Shown one piece after another: positions 53,761-64,000 of a DNA stretch of 64,000 bases. The stretch's first letter is position 1. Each line of letters opens with the position of its first letter. The stretch spans positions 91,865,529 to 91,929,528 of the forward strand of contig CM043959.1 of the NCBI GenBank assembly GCA_014529385.2, in the 5' to 3' direction. The position numbers were made by a program, and so were the translations under genes. The DNA is from Adiantum capillus-veneris (taxonomy: Eukaryota > Streptophyta > Polypodiopsida > Polypodiales > Pteridaceae). The notes beneath the pieces are model-generated. The model saw only the letters and a list, made by a program, of their open reading frames with translations, searched no databases and was not told where the DNA came from.

Positions 53761-54580
53761 TGCACATCCTCTGGTATGTGCCACATTGTCTCTTTGTAAA
53801 ATCAGACCTTTTGTACATCTTCCTTGCTTTCTTCTTCACTGGATGATTCCAGATCTTCATGTTCACTTTGATCTTCACCTGTGTTTTGCTCTTCTTCCTC
53901 AACATCTTCTAGATCATTGTCTCCTCTTCTCTTAAACATTTTGATCCTTTTTCCTGCAATGGGAATCTTTACTTATGTACCATCTAGTTCAGACAAGCTG
54001 TAAGTAGCATTTTCATGCACATGCTTTACAACATATGGTCCAAACCATCTTTTTGAGAACTTACGCGTGACTGTGTGCTGTTTATCAAGGCTACTATCAT
54101 ACACTAAAACCCAGTCACCTTTGTCAATTGCTTTGCTCCTGAGTCGATGTCGCTTATCAAAGTAGTCCTTGTTTTTCAACCTTGCATTTTTGAGTCGTTC
54201 TTTTGCAGCCTGCTAAGCCCCTCTTTCCAAGGTAGTACATTCCATGTGGGAATTGTATCTTCAATCGGCATCACTGGCTTTTGACCATACATTAGCTCCG
54301 CAGGCATGTAGCCAGGTACTGAGCTATGTGTTATACGATCAGCCCATAAAGCATATGGTAACAGTTTTGGCCACTCACCAACTCTTCCTTCACAAGCCTT
54401 GGCCAAAGATTTGATGATAGGAGGATGCCCTCTTTCACTCTTTCCATTGCCTTCAGGGTTGTAAGCTGTGGTAAGAGGAAGCTTGATTCCTAATCCAGTA
54501 AAGAACTCCCTTGCTTCCTCATCATCCAACTCACCTCTATCTGCAGTGATCTTTCCCACACAACCATAACGGCAAATCAC
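53761..54580 (-). pseudogene. Element I integrase core and C-terminus
   Basis: ICRYGCVGKITADRGELDDE holds the second catalytic Asp, and AYNPEGNGKSERGHPPIIKS the Glu. LPYALWADRITHSSVPGYMP and AELMYGQKPVMPIEDTIPTW follow. At 54179-53973 the GPY-like end reads VTRKFSKRWFGPYVVKHVHE. A last acidic tail (DNDLEDVEEEEQNTGEDQSE) lies near 53890-53940, then stops. A frameshift at 54577 separates it from the upstream polyprotein, and another lies at 54176. Confidence 0.88.
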
Positions 54581-56403
54581 CTATCAAGAAGGCATTTGCA
54601 CACAGCTTCTGTGGTTTTAGCTCTTAATGCTCTTCCTTCAACCTGATTAGTTAGGTCCTCTCGTGCAAGAACCAAGTATCTCATCTGCAAGAGTCCTAAA
54701 GGCATTGTGACTAGATCCACAACCCATTTATAGTGCATGGCTAGTGGATATGTAGGGTGCAATCCATCACGATGTCGGACATTTGAATACATTTGACAAG
54801 TTACACATGACTCTACAAATTGAGATACATCTTTATACATACCCTTCCACCAGTATTTTTCTTTCAACTTGGAGAAGGTTGCCCACACACCCCTGTGTCC
54901 AGCCCATAGACTCTCATGAAACTCTTGCATGAGCTTTACTTGAGTCTCTTTTTTACATATAACCCGTTGTGGTGTAGCACACTTTTGTTTAGGATGCTTC
55001 CACAAGTAACCATCCCTCAAAAAGTACCCATATGCTTTCCTGCGTATCCTCCTGAATTCTTGTTCAGACCAATCATCCTGTTTTGCTAGAGTACTCAAAT
55101 AGTTTCCAATAAGAAGCCAATCACCTTCATAAAGATCTTTCAAGAACAATTCAAGTGAATTAGTCATGTAGACATTGTTACCTTTGACATGAGAGATAGA
55201 ATAGAACTTTGTGCCTACATTATCTCCCTCATCAATCATTTGTGACTCATCTTCATACCTTGCCCTTGATAGCATATCTGCCACTGTATTGTGTTTACCT
55301 GCAATGTGCTTAAACTCGGGATTTAAGGACTCAATGTAGGCAATCCACCGCAACATAGCAATGTCTGGCGTTGAGCAGGTTGTAATCATCCCAAGAAGTG
55401 GTAGACAATCTGTTTCTACAACCACACACGCACCAATAAGGTACTCTTTTCCATTTTTCAAGGCTGTAACCATACCCCATAGCTCTCTCTTTATTTGTGG
55501 ATAGTTTCTTTGGCGAGCACTTAGTACCTTTGCTCCAAATCTTACCACATACCTGCGTCCTTCTTCGTCATCTTGCCCTATTGCCCATCCAATCCCTGTA
55601 GGACTGGTGTCTACTGTCACAATTACTGGCCTTTGACACTCATAGTCTACCTTTCTTAAAGTTGGTGCTGACTGGAGCAACTCCTTTAGCTTTTTCATGG
55701 ATTTTACATGTGCTTCTGTCCATTTAAACTTTTGATTCTTTCTAAGCATCTGATAAAGAGGATCAACTACATGTGCATAATATGGAATCCAAATAACATA
55801 GAAGACACATGCTCCTAGAAACCTTCTAACCTCAGTGATGCTAGTGCATGTTCCTTTCATTCTTTGGATGGCATCTACCTTTGTTGGACAAGGTTTCCTA
55901 CCATATGGCCCGCACATGTGCCCCACAATGAGCACTTCATTGACACCAAACATATACTTTTTCCCTGACAATGTAAGATTCACTTCTTCCAGCCTAGACA
56001 AAATTTTATCACAATCATTTATGTGATTTACCACAAACCTGCGACATCCCTTGAGATCCAAAGCTTCATCTTTGTCACTTTCTTCACATCCTTTGATAGG
56101 CAAATTATCAATGAAAGGCATTGTGATTTGAGGAATAAAGTCACGTAAGACCTTATTCATCTCATTCATCATATGTGCAACCGAGTTGGTTGCTCCCTGT
56201 GGCAAGGTACACATCCTTACCAAACCCAAAGGTGTCCTCATGGTTGTCAAGTCTCTGCTTTTGATTGCGAGCTGAAATTGATCATACCCTGTGTAGAGAT
56301 CCCCCATTGAGTAGATTGCCCTCCCTGCAAACGCCTCTGCAAACTCATCCACAATTGGACCTTTACCTACATTTCTAATTGTCACCTTGGTCACTGGTTG
56401 CAT
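54577..56403 (-). pseudogene. Element I reverse transcriptase, RNase H and integrase start (left copy)
   Basis: A 608-codon open stretch: VTKVTIRNVGKGPIVDEFAE, AIYSMGDLYTGYDQFQLAIK, MCTLPQGATNSVAHMMNEMN, then TMPFIDNLPIKGC where the catalytic F/YxDD is FIDN. RNase H follows (RPVIVTVDTSPTGIGWAIGQ, KRELWGMVTALKNGKEYLIG, LETDCLPLLGM-like VETDCLPLLG, HIAGKHNTVADMLSRARYED). The integrase zinc region has HESLWAGHRGVWATFSKLKE, CVTCQ and the first catalytic Asp in YKWVVDLVTMPLG. RNase H catalytic residues look intact. The Asp to Asn change in the RT active site should abolish polymerisation. Confidence 0.92.
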
Positions 56404-56448
56404 ATCTTGGATGAAGCATAGAGAACCATTCTTCTTTGGAACTGTGAA

Positions 56449-57144
56449 TCACCTATTTGAGTATGGAGCACAAGAAGGCTCCAAGATTCCCATTTTGATT
56501 TTCTCATTCAGTAGCTCTACTAACTTTGGCAAATGAGCCTTTGGAACCGGAATAGGCCGCAGATTCCAAGGCACATGAGGTATTGTGAAAATTACCATTG
56601 GAGCTACAATAGAAGGATCAACACATCCTATCTCATGTGGCTCAAATGCAAAAGCCTTACCATGCTTTGAAAGCATTTGTTTGAAGCACTTTGTCTCCTC
56701 CTGTGTTAGAAACTCCTCGCAACCAATCTACAACTCTTGAAAAGACTCCTTTGTGAAGGTATGCCCAATCTTTTTAGGATTCCTCAAACTTGGTTGTAAA
56801 GAAGCCTGCTCAATCTTTTCCCTGTTGTTGGGTGGTAAGGGTGAAGCTACTGGTTTCACCTTCTTTGCTACACTCTTGTATTTAGTTTCAACATGGACTT
56901 CTGGGCCAACTGTTTGGCTTTGTTTAAAGGCTTCTATTACTTGATACATTTCCATAGAGCAAACTTCCACAACTTCATTTTCAAGATGCAAATTAGACCC
57001 CATTATAGCATCAAGCTCACCCATAGTATCTACAAAAGAAAATTGTTCACACAAACCCAAAACATTTTCAGTAGGCTCTAGCAACCCACTCTTTTTCATG
57101 CCTATTTGTACATTATGCACATATTGCCTCTCACATCTCTTCAA
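56449..57144 (-). pseudogene. Element I pre-RT region (left copy)
   Basis: 57144-56728 is a 138-codon linker (MKRCERQYVHNVQIGMKKSG onward). 56676-56449 is the RT N-terminal part (MLSKHGKAFAFEPHEIGCVD, IPVPKAHLPKLVELLNEKIK, MGILEPSCAPYSNR). It ends at TGA where related RTs have a Trp before FTVPKKNGSL, which is readable right after. Duplicated at 58228-58923. Confidence 0.88.
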
Positions 57145-57171
57145 ATCTTCATGTTTTGTAAAACATACTGA

Positions 57172-58182
57172 TCACTTCTTCCAGCCTAGACAAAATTTTA
57201 TCACACATGCACCAATAAGGTCCTCTTTTCCATTTTTCAAGGCTTTAACCATACCCCATAGCTCTCTCTTTATTTGTGGATAGTTTCTTTGGCGAGCACT
57301 TAGTACCTTTGCTCCAAATCTTACCACATACCTGCGTCCTTCTTCGTCATCTTGCCCTATTGCCCATCCAATCCCTGTAGGACTGGTGTCTACTGTCACA
57401 ATTACTGGCCTTTGACACTCATAGTCTACCTTTCTTAAAGTTGGTGCTGACTGGAGCAACTCCTTTAGCTTTTTCATGGATTTTACATGTGCTTCTGTCC
57501 ATTTAAACTTTTGATTCTTTCTAAGCATCTGATAAAGAGGATCAACTACATGTGCATAATATGGAATCCAAATAACATAGAAGACACATGCTCCTAGAAA
57601 CCTTCTAACCTCAGTGATGCTAGTGCATGTTCCTTTCATTCTTTGGATGGCATCTACCTTTGTTGGACAAGGTTTCCTACCATATGGCCCGCACATGTGC
57701 CCCACAATGAGCACTTCATTGACACCAAACATATACTTTTTCCCTGACAATGTAAGATTCACTTCTTCCAGCCTAGACAAAATTTTATCACAATCATTTA
57801 TGTGATTTACCACAAACCTGCGACATCCCTTGAGATCCAAAGCTTCATCTTTGTCACTTTCTTCACATCCTTTGATAGGCAAATTATCAATGAAAGGCAT
57901 TGTGATTTGAGGAATAAAGTCACGTAAGACCTTATTCATCTCATTCATCATATGTGCAACCGAGTTGGTTGCTCCCTGTGGCAAGGTACACATCCTTACC
58001 AAACCCAAAGGTGTCCTCATGGTTGTCAAGTCTCTGCTTTTGATTGCGAGCTGAAATTGATCATACCCTGTGTAGAGATCCCCCATTGAGTAGATTGCCC
58101 TCCCTGCAAACGCCTCTGCAAACTCATCCACAATTGGACCTTTACCTACATTTCTAATTGTCACCTTGGTCACTGGTTGCAT
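57172..58182 (-). pseudogene. Element I reverse transcriptase (right copy, truncated)
   Basis: 336 codons repeating the RT and the beginning of RNase H, including TMPFIDNLPIKGC with the same FIDN change, and RPVIVTVDTSPTGIGWAIGQ. It ends in the filler junction after KNGKEDLIGACV, so RNase H is cut short. The shared FIDN change must predate the duplication. Confidence 0.92.
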
Positions 58183-58227
58183 ATCTTGGATGAAGCATAG
58201 AGAACCATTCTTCTTTGGAACTGTGAA

Positions 58228-58923
58228 TCACCTATTTGAGTATGGAGCACAAGAAGGCTCCAAGATTTCCATTTTGATTTTCTCATTCAGTAGCTCTACT
58301 AACTTTGGCAAATGAGCCTTTGGAACCGGAATAGGCCGCAGATTCCAAGGCACATGAGGTATTGTGAAAATTACCATTGGAGCTACAATAGAAGGATCAA
58401 CACATCCTATCTCATGTGGCTCAAATGCAAAAGCCTTACCATGCTTTGAAAGCATTTGTTTGAAGCACTTTGTCTCCTCCTGTGTTAGAAACTCCTCGCA
58501 ACCAATCTACAACTCTTGAAAAGACTCCTTTGTGAAGGTATGCCCAATCTTTTTAGGATTCCTCAAACTTGGTTGTAAAGAAGCCTGCTCAATCTTTTCC
58601 CTGTTGTTGGGTGGTAAGGGTGAAGCTACTGGTTTCACCTTCTTTGCTACACTCTTGTATTTAGTTTCAACATGGACTTCTGGGCCAACTGTTTGGCTTT
58701 GTTTAAAGGCTTCTATTACTTGATACATTTCCATAGAGCAAACTTCCACAACTTCATTTTCAAGATGCAAATTAGACCCCATTATAGCATCAAGCTCACC
58801 CATAGTATCTACAAAAGAAAATTGTTCACACAAACCCAAAACATTTTCAGTAGGCTCTAGCAACCCACTCTTTTTCATGCCTATTTGTACATTATGCACA
58901 TATTGCCTCTCACATCTCTTCAA
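58228..58923 (-). pseudogene. Element I pre-RT region (right copy)
   Basis: Same as 56449-57144 with at most a few substitutions (MEILEPS for MGILEPS). The TGA after CAPYSNR is present here too, so it is older than the duplication. Confidence 0.9.
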
Positions 58924-59684
58924 ATCTTCATGTTTTGTAAAACATACTGATCCATTCCTCCCATTGAGAAAGTTTCACCTATTTTTGGATCAGGCGAGAC
59001 CCTTTTTCTTTCTGTACCACTGCAATCTCGCTTCACAATGGTACTTGTAGTGTTTACTACCATCTTGTCCGTTCTTCTTTGTTGTTTGGCAAGCAGTGAG
59101 ACAGCACCTTCAACCTCATTCCAGTCGGTCTTTAGTCCTTGTTCAGCATCTTTATCTTCAAGAAGAAGCTCCATATTTTCTTGAAACTCTTTACCTGCAG
59201 CTTGTAAGAAAAGATCTATCTTCTCTGCATCTAGTGTGGCCCTTTCTGTCCTTGTGAGTTGTGCATAGCCCCGCTCAAAAATCCTAAGTAGCTCTGTTAT
59301 TGATAGTCCTTGCTTTGGCTTGACTACCCATTCTAAGAATGTCCTTTTGGTCACTCTCTCCGAGTCCTCCATGAAATATTCCTCCTTTAAAGCTACTTTG
59401 AGTTCTTCCCAATTTCTCCCATGCCCATCTTTAATTGCCCTAACATGCTCCCTAATTTCTGGAGCAACAACTAGCTGAAAGCTTTGAATCATCTCACCTT
59501 CTGACACGCGATGCAGCTCCATCTCCTTCACATACTCGCGTAAGTACTTGGTTACATCTTTGCCATTGAATTGATCCATTCTGTTGACGACCGCTTGTAT
59601 GGCCTTCGTTGCTGAAATCTCCCTTCTTTCAGTAGCATGTTGTTGCTGGGTCAAAATGCATACCCTGTTGCTCAACATGATCAC
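58920..59684 (-). pseudogene. Element I gag
   Basis: A 254-codon open frame: ATKAIQAVVNRMDQFNGKDV, TKYLREYVKEMELHRVSEGE, MIQSFQLVVAPEIREHVRAI, FLEWVVKPKQGLSITELLRI and FERGYAQLTRTERATLDAEK. This has the layout of Ty3/Gypsy capsid proteins (a helical region with an FNG/W motif), but no zinc knuckle follows before the stop. It ends close to the right edge of the duplicated block, so gag may have lost its tail and the protease when that region was rearranged. Confidence 0.75.
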
Positions 59685-59765
59685 CCATGGTTACCCAAAA
59701 ACTCTCACCCTGGCAGATTCGCAAACTCTCACCCTGGCAGATTCGCGTCGGGTTCACCAAAAATA
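59685..59765 (-). other. Element I leader and possible primer site
   Basis: The minus strand beside the LTR reads TATTTTTGGTGAACCCGACG. A TGG-start at this position suggests a primer site for a tRNA other than initiator Met, but I cannot assign it. A unit containing ACTCTCACCCTGGCAGATTC is repeated in tandem just inside (about 59700-59745). Confidence 0.5.
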
Positions 59766-61908
59766 TGTCAAGAAGTAGGCGGTCTTGCGAGGAAGGCACC
59801 GGGCCTCTTGCTGTGAGAGTTTGTGAGGAAGCTCAAGGGTTATGAGAAGGAGCTAAGATGTAGATAACATAGCTTCTAGAGCTAAAGAAGAAATGTAGCC
59901 AAAGAAGCCGCTCACTTTCCCTTACAAACACATACGTGATGGAGAGAACTCATGAAAGATAGTCAAAACAAAACATAAATGAAAACATCGAGATTACGAT
60001 CATATCGTATCATGGGTAGGATAAAAGGGTTAATGGATGATTTAATGATATTTAATCTATGCTATGGATTTCTCTTTGGAATTGTAGCTTTGTGCTTACT
60101 ATAATGTATACATTTTGTCTAGCGATGGGGATTAGTTGTGAGATTCATAATAAAATAACCACACTCACATCAAAAGAGAAGTTATAGTCAATAATAGGTA
60201 GTATGATGGGATCTGGTGAGAGAAGTATTTCGTTGAGCCTTTTAGGACCAAATAGAAACACTATGCGTTGCTGACAGTGAATATTTTGACTAATCCAAAT
60301 GTTGACCCTAATAGATTGCACAGAATGGAAATGAAAGAAATCGCCTCTATGTGGATTATGGTTATTCATCGATGATATACTTAGTATGTTCAAAGATAAA
60401 GGTGTGAAAGAAGTGAAAGGAGAAGAAGAAGAGAGTTTCTCTCCCAATCCCTATTGTTGCCCTTAGGAAATAAGGATACTGCGGGGAGAGAAGTACCTGT
60501 AGCAAGGAGATTCTAGAGTTTGTGGAAGAGAATGAGAACCTTAAGAGAGAGATATGCTTGTGGAAGATGAAGATATAGTTACTAGACTTGTGCTCATAAT
60601 TGTTTCCTGCAAGAAGGTTGTACTCATTACATTGACAAGGTTGCTACTTGAATACCTTCCAATGAAACAATTAGGACACAACAAGAGAGATCAAAGGGGA
60701 ATTAAGATAGAATTAGAGATAGATCTAAGTGTGGTGGTGGTATTAAAGATAGACAATAAGAGATAGAGATAGAGTTAGAGACAAGTATTGGACTAGATAT
60801 GCAAATGAAAGAAAAACTAGCAACATATATCTTACATGAGAGCAATCGCCACCACCTTAATGGAGAGAGAAGATGAGGCAAGACTTCAGCCTTTCTTCAA
60901 GAGAAAGTGTGGCACTAAGATGAGCGTGTCACTATGGAATTGAGCTATTCTCACTCACTCATAACTTTTTCCCTGAATGAAGAGAAGGTTGCCCTTTTTA
61001 TAGGTGAGGGAGCCATGTTTTACATAATCACTTGATTAGGCTAAAGAGTTAGCCCAAATCAAATGTTATTTGATATTTCTCAAAATGGGCTATATTAGGA
61101 CTCAAAATATCATGAAATTCAGCATTTTTGGTCGTTAAGGCTCCATGTTGGTGTATGATGTAAATGGGTCCCACCTAGGCATCTTCTGTGTGGCTCCAGC
61201 AGGGGGTCCCAACTTGTGTGTCTTGTCCTTCAAGGCATCTTTGAGGTGTCACATTCACATGCTTATGTCTTTTGTCCTCCAAATATCTTATTTTATGAAA
61301 AAAGATCAAGATTACCTCTTTTCACTTGATTCACCTGTTTACCATCTCTTCTTGCAGTGTAGTTGTGAGAGGGTTTTTCACTGGTTTCCCTGTAACTTTT
61401 GACCTGTAACTCGGATTGACATGCTTCAAAAGGAAAAATTGGCCTACTAAAAGAGCTTGACTTGGTTTTGGCCTTTTCTCCATGCCATTAGGTTGGGAGT
61501 TTCAAATTGGGATGGTCCAAGAAGCTTTGGATCTTCCTTTTCATAAAGTCTTGTAGTAGGCCCTTCCCTCTTGTATGTATCCAAGGTATGCATTATTGAA
61601 GGGTTGTATTATTAAATAAACGTGAAAAGAAGTAAATAATTTATATTTGGTAGGGTATAGCTGAGATATTAGAAGAAATATACAAATGCTTTTCCCCCAG
61701 ACAAAAAGAGGCACAATCATTGATACTTCTCTTGCAGTACTTTCTAATAGTAATGTACATTTATATTACTTCAAAGGTAATACTAAGGTATGGTAGAAAG
61801 CTTTTATTTATGCATATGAGTATTATATAAAGTATACTTATGCATCAGAAAGTCACAAGATAAATCGTTTAATGCCCGTTCCCACTATATATGTGCCACA
61901 GCACGACA
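59766..61908 (-). repeat. Element I right LTR (5' LTR)
   Basis: 2143 bp, matching 51578-53743 with small differences. It ends at GCACGACA, next to the gag start of fragment J. Confidence 0.92.
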
Positions 61909-62686
61909 ACGTGCCAAATATGCTTCTTTCACAATGGGAAATTGGTTGCATCCAGCTTCTTGATATTGTAAAGAGCAGTGTCCTGTGATCCAGCCATAGC
62001 TACGCTTCACAGTAGTTTACTTTCCTGGGAAAAATTCGGCAGAGTTTCCCCTGTAGACTGACCTCTGAACCAATATCAACCTGATGAACTAGTGGATGTC
62101 GCCTACAGTCCGTGTGTAGGTACGCCCGTGTCGTATGTGACACGCCTTCAAGAACCGTGAGCCGTCCTTTGTTGTGTAGACAACCACAAATCAGCACTCT
62201 GGAAGTGTAGATATCCTCAACACTTGCAGTCGTAGGCAAAAACCCGAAATTTGCAGAGTCGGATCTGCACCCGTCGAGACCACGTAGTCGAAAATGGCAT
62301 GCGCAGAACTTTGTCGAAGCCGAACGGTGGCTGAGATGACCTCATAATGAAATTCTGAGAACACCAAGCCCTTTAGGCTTACCCCCAGGATTTGGGACCG
62401 TGTCTTCGCCTGTTGAATCTCACTCCAATCTGAGCAGGTGACTCTGGCTACCTGCAAATGCTGCCCCGAGCCTCGATTTGAGCTTTGATACCAGTTGAAG
62501 GAGTACGAGCGGAAGTGCGACGCGAGAGAGAGTGCGAGAAGAAGAGCACGACGATATGGTGAACTCGCTCTGCTGTAATGTGTAGAGCATAGTGAGTTCT
62601 TATTAGGTTTTTACAAAAGAATATGTGTACATACTTGGCGGCCCGCCCATTTACCTGGGCGACCACATTGGGCTTTATACCCCAAC
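61909..62686 (-). mobile_element. Fragment J: 5' end of a D-related Copia element
   Basis: LTR 62496-62686 (191 bp, TTGAAGGAG start and CCCCAACA end, as in element D). A primer site lies at 62482-62493 (minus strand TGGTATCAAAGC, one mismatch), then a leader and the first codons of gag (MAGSQDTALYNIKKLDATNF PL, then a stop). Gag is cut at 61908 by element I. No rest of J is seen on the far side of I. Confidence 0.85.
62496..62686 (-). repeat. Fragment J LTR
   Basis: 191 bp. Its ends and the adjoining primer site layout match element D; the middle is diverged. Confidence 0.8.
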
Positions 62687-63379
62687 ATGGTGAATCACGT
62701 GGAGAATGGTGATGTTGCCAATGTTAAAGTGCCCAAGCTTGCAACCAATACACAAGGCCATTAGCTCTCTAGCATGGGGTGCACTACATGTTTAGTGGTG
62801 CTTACAATGTAGAGTGCATGGAGCTAGCGTGCTCCTCCTTCACTTGTGTCTTGTGTCTGTCTTGTGTATTCTCTCCCTCCTTTTCTTGTGCTAAGTGGAG
62901 GCCTCTTTATATAGGCTTGAGAGATGATCCTTACCTAATGGTCATTGCAAATATCCATTGGTCACTGTAGAAGATCTAGATGCCTCTCTAGTAAGAGAGA
63001 GAAAAGAGTAGGGTGGGGAGAGTTTTTTTTTACAATCCACTAGCCATGGCTAGGTTATTAGAAGAGACTGGGGGTTTTAGGATATTTACAAGGGTTTTGT
63101 CGATGGTTCGGGTGGTCGGTGTGAGGTTTTAGTGCTGCTGGACACGGTTTTTATTGTGATAAGCCGATATGTTATGTGTTACCTCCTTTCGGTGCTGGTC
63201 AGGGCGTGCCTTCGGCGCCACTTCTTGTTTTGGTGTTGGTGGCGCACGAGTTAGCCGCCTTTTTTCCTTTGATGTTTATGTCGATAGTCTCCTTTTTTTT
63301 GTTGTGAGTGCGTATATGCATGTGTGCATGTATGTGTGTATGTATGGTGTATATGTGTTGTGAGTATGTATGTAGTGCC
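62687..63379. other. Unassigned DNA
   Basis: No gene. A TATA-like box on the minus strand (CCTATATAAA, about 62906-62915) could belong to another degraded LTR, but there is no second copy to test this. Confidence 0.4.
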
Positions 63380-63433
63380 GTGTGTAGGAATGAGAGTAGG
63401 AGGGGGGGGGGGTGTTTTTAATCAATTATGTGC

Positions 63434-63470
<37 letters not shown>

Positions 63471-64000
63471 TGTTTACTGCGTAGGGAAAACGAATGAGTG
63501 GGATGAGACAGCGCTGGGGAGGATGGGAGGGGTGTGTGTGTGTGTGTGTAGGGTGTGAGAGAGAGAGAGAGATGGCTTCGTGCCTGCAAACTGCGCCTAC
63601 AGGCTGGTCTGAGCACAGAGAGCGAGAGAGCGAGAGTGCCGGGGGGGGGGGGGGGGGGCGGTGAGGGAGGGAGTGGGTGTGTTTGGGTTGTGGGCGATAG
63701 AGAGAGAGAGAGAGGTCATCTCATGCGCCTATGGGCTGGTCCAGAGGATGCGCAAGGGAGGGGGGGGGGGGGGGGGGGGAAGAGAGAGATAGGGGTGGTA
63801 GGGCTGCTTTCGGTCGTCTCTGAGCGAGGAAGGGGGGGAATTAAATGGGGTCAATGGTGGGATATGAGGGAAAGGGGAGAGTGCATTATTATCGCTCCCC
63901 TTATGGGTTGTTCACATACAACGAGAGACAATGAGGGAGAGGAAGGAAAGAGAGGAAAAGAAGGGGGATGGAGGTAGTGAGAGAGGGGAGAGATGGGGGG
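63380..64000. repeat. Low-complexity region with AT, GT, GA and long G runs
   Basis: Contains (AT)n at about 63437-63467, (GT)n at 63530-63549, several (GA)n tracts, and G runs of 18 (63641-63658) and 20 (63760-63779). A phrase like TGCGCCTACAGGCTGGTC recurs as ATGCGCCTATGGGCTGGTCC, each time followed by a G run, so about 130 bp is repeated in diverged form. Confidence 0.85.

Larger units (their letters stand above)
55427..58952 (-). repeat. Tandem duplication with templated filler inside element I
   Basis: 55427-57173 and 57206-58952 are near-identical 1747-bp copies in tandem. They are joined by about 33 bp (57173-57205) that exactly copy 55981-56013 from inside the unit. The total offset is 1779 bp, a multiple of three. 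Only a handful of base differences were seen between copies (for example 56503 region against 58268). Confidence 0.93.
51578..61908 (-). mobile_element. Element I: Gypsy retrotransposon with long LTRs and an internal tandem duplication
   Basis: The LTRs at 51578-53743 and 59766-61908 are very similar by eye and have TGTCA...TGACA ends. A purine tract lies beside the left LTR. Coding on the minus strand is gag, reverse transcriptase (twice, because about 1.75 kb is duplicated), RNase H, integrase. No protease or zinc knuckle was seen. Reverse transcriptase motifs (TLPQGATNSVAHMMNE, MPFIDNLPIKG) are unlike the other Gypsy elements here. The flanks GACGG and ACGTG do not match, and the two sides are different elements. 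Confidence 0.9.

Noticed and set aside
63555-63977. 140-codon Arg/Gly/Glu-rich frame
   Set aside because: Low-complexity GA and G-run sequence.

Overview
This window is eukaryotic plant nuclear DNA. It holds one clear host gene, a chloroplast-type class I fructose-bisphosphate aldolase split into six exons (34712-36860, plus strand), which encodes 393 residues by my splice reading. Almost everything else is LTR retrotransposon sequence, intact or broken. Plant origin is supported by the plastid-type aldolase, plant-style Copia and chromovirus Gypsy proteins, and primer binding sites complementary to initiator tRNA-Met. The retrotransposon load and the odd Gypsy lineages would fit a non-seed plant such as a fern, but I cannot prove that from sequence alone.

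Left part (1-32580): a nested tower of elements, read mainly on the minus strand. The outer host, element E, is a Gypsy chromovirus with long LTRs (about 1314-2895 and 31055-32580). Element F (Gypsy, 6725-11841, target-site duplication TTCCC) and element D (Copia, 12055-17603, duplication CTCCT) sit inside E's gag and gag/protease region. Element B (Gypsy, from 18111) breaks E's gag further upstream. Element A (Copia, 20228-25315, duplication TGAAG) sits inside B between the gag zinc knuckle and the protease. Removing A, D or F with one duplication copy restores the host reading frame exactly. Element C (26988-31049, plus strand) is a truncated, inverted sister of A. B's surviving LTR carries two strong heat-shock-element arrays just upstream of a TATA box.

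Middle (32581-41186): a Copia 3' end fragment, the aldolase gene, and a 2.2 kb non-autonomous LTR element G (38566-40724) with no recognisable protein.

Right part (41187-62686): element H (about 41187-47620, plus) has gag and protease but no reverse transcriptase or integrase core, and its gag is broken by a 460-bp fold-back MITE-like insertion flanked by TTA. Next comes a poorly recognised stretch (47630-51577) with a retroviral-type aspartic protease, a basic repeat-rich protein, three copies of a palindrome and a broken gag-like reading frame. Element I (51578-61908, minus) is a Gypsy element with 2.1-2.2 kb LTRs and an unusual reverse transcriptase; a tandem duplication of about 1.75 kb is joined through a 33-bp templated filler. 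A Copia 5' end (J, 61909-62686) follows, then low-complexity DNA with long G runs (63380-64000).

No tRNA, rRNA or CRISPR feature was seen. Nearly all retroelement genes carry stops or frameshifts. All coordinates and comparisons were made by eye.
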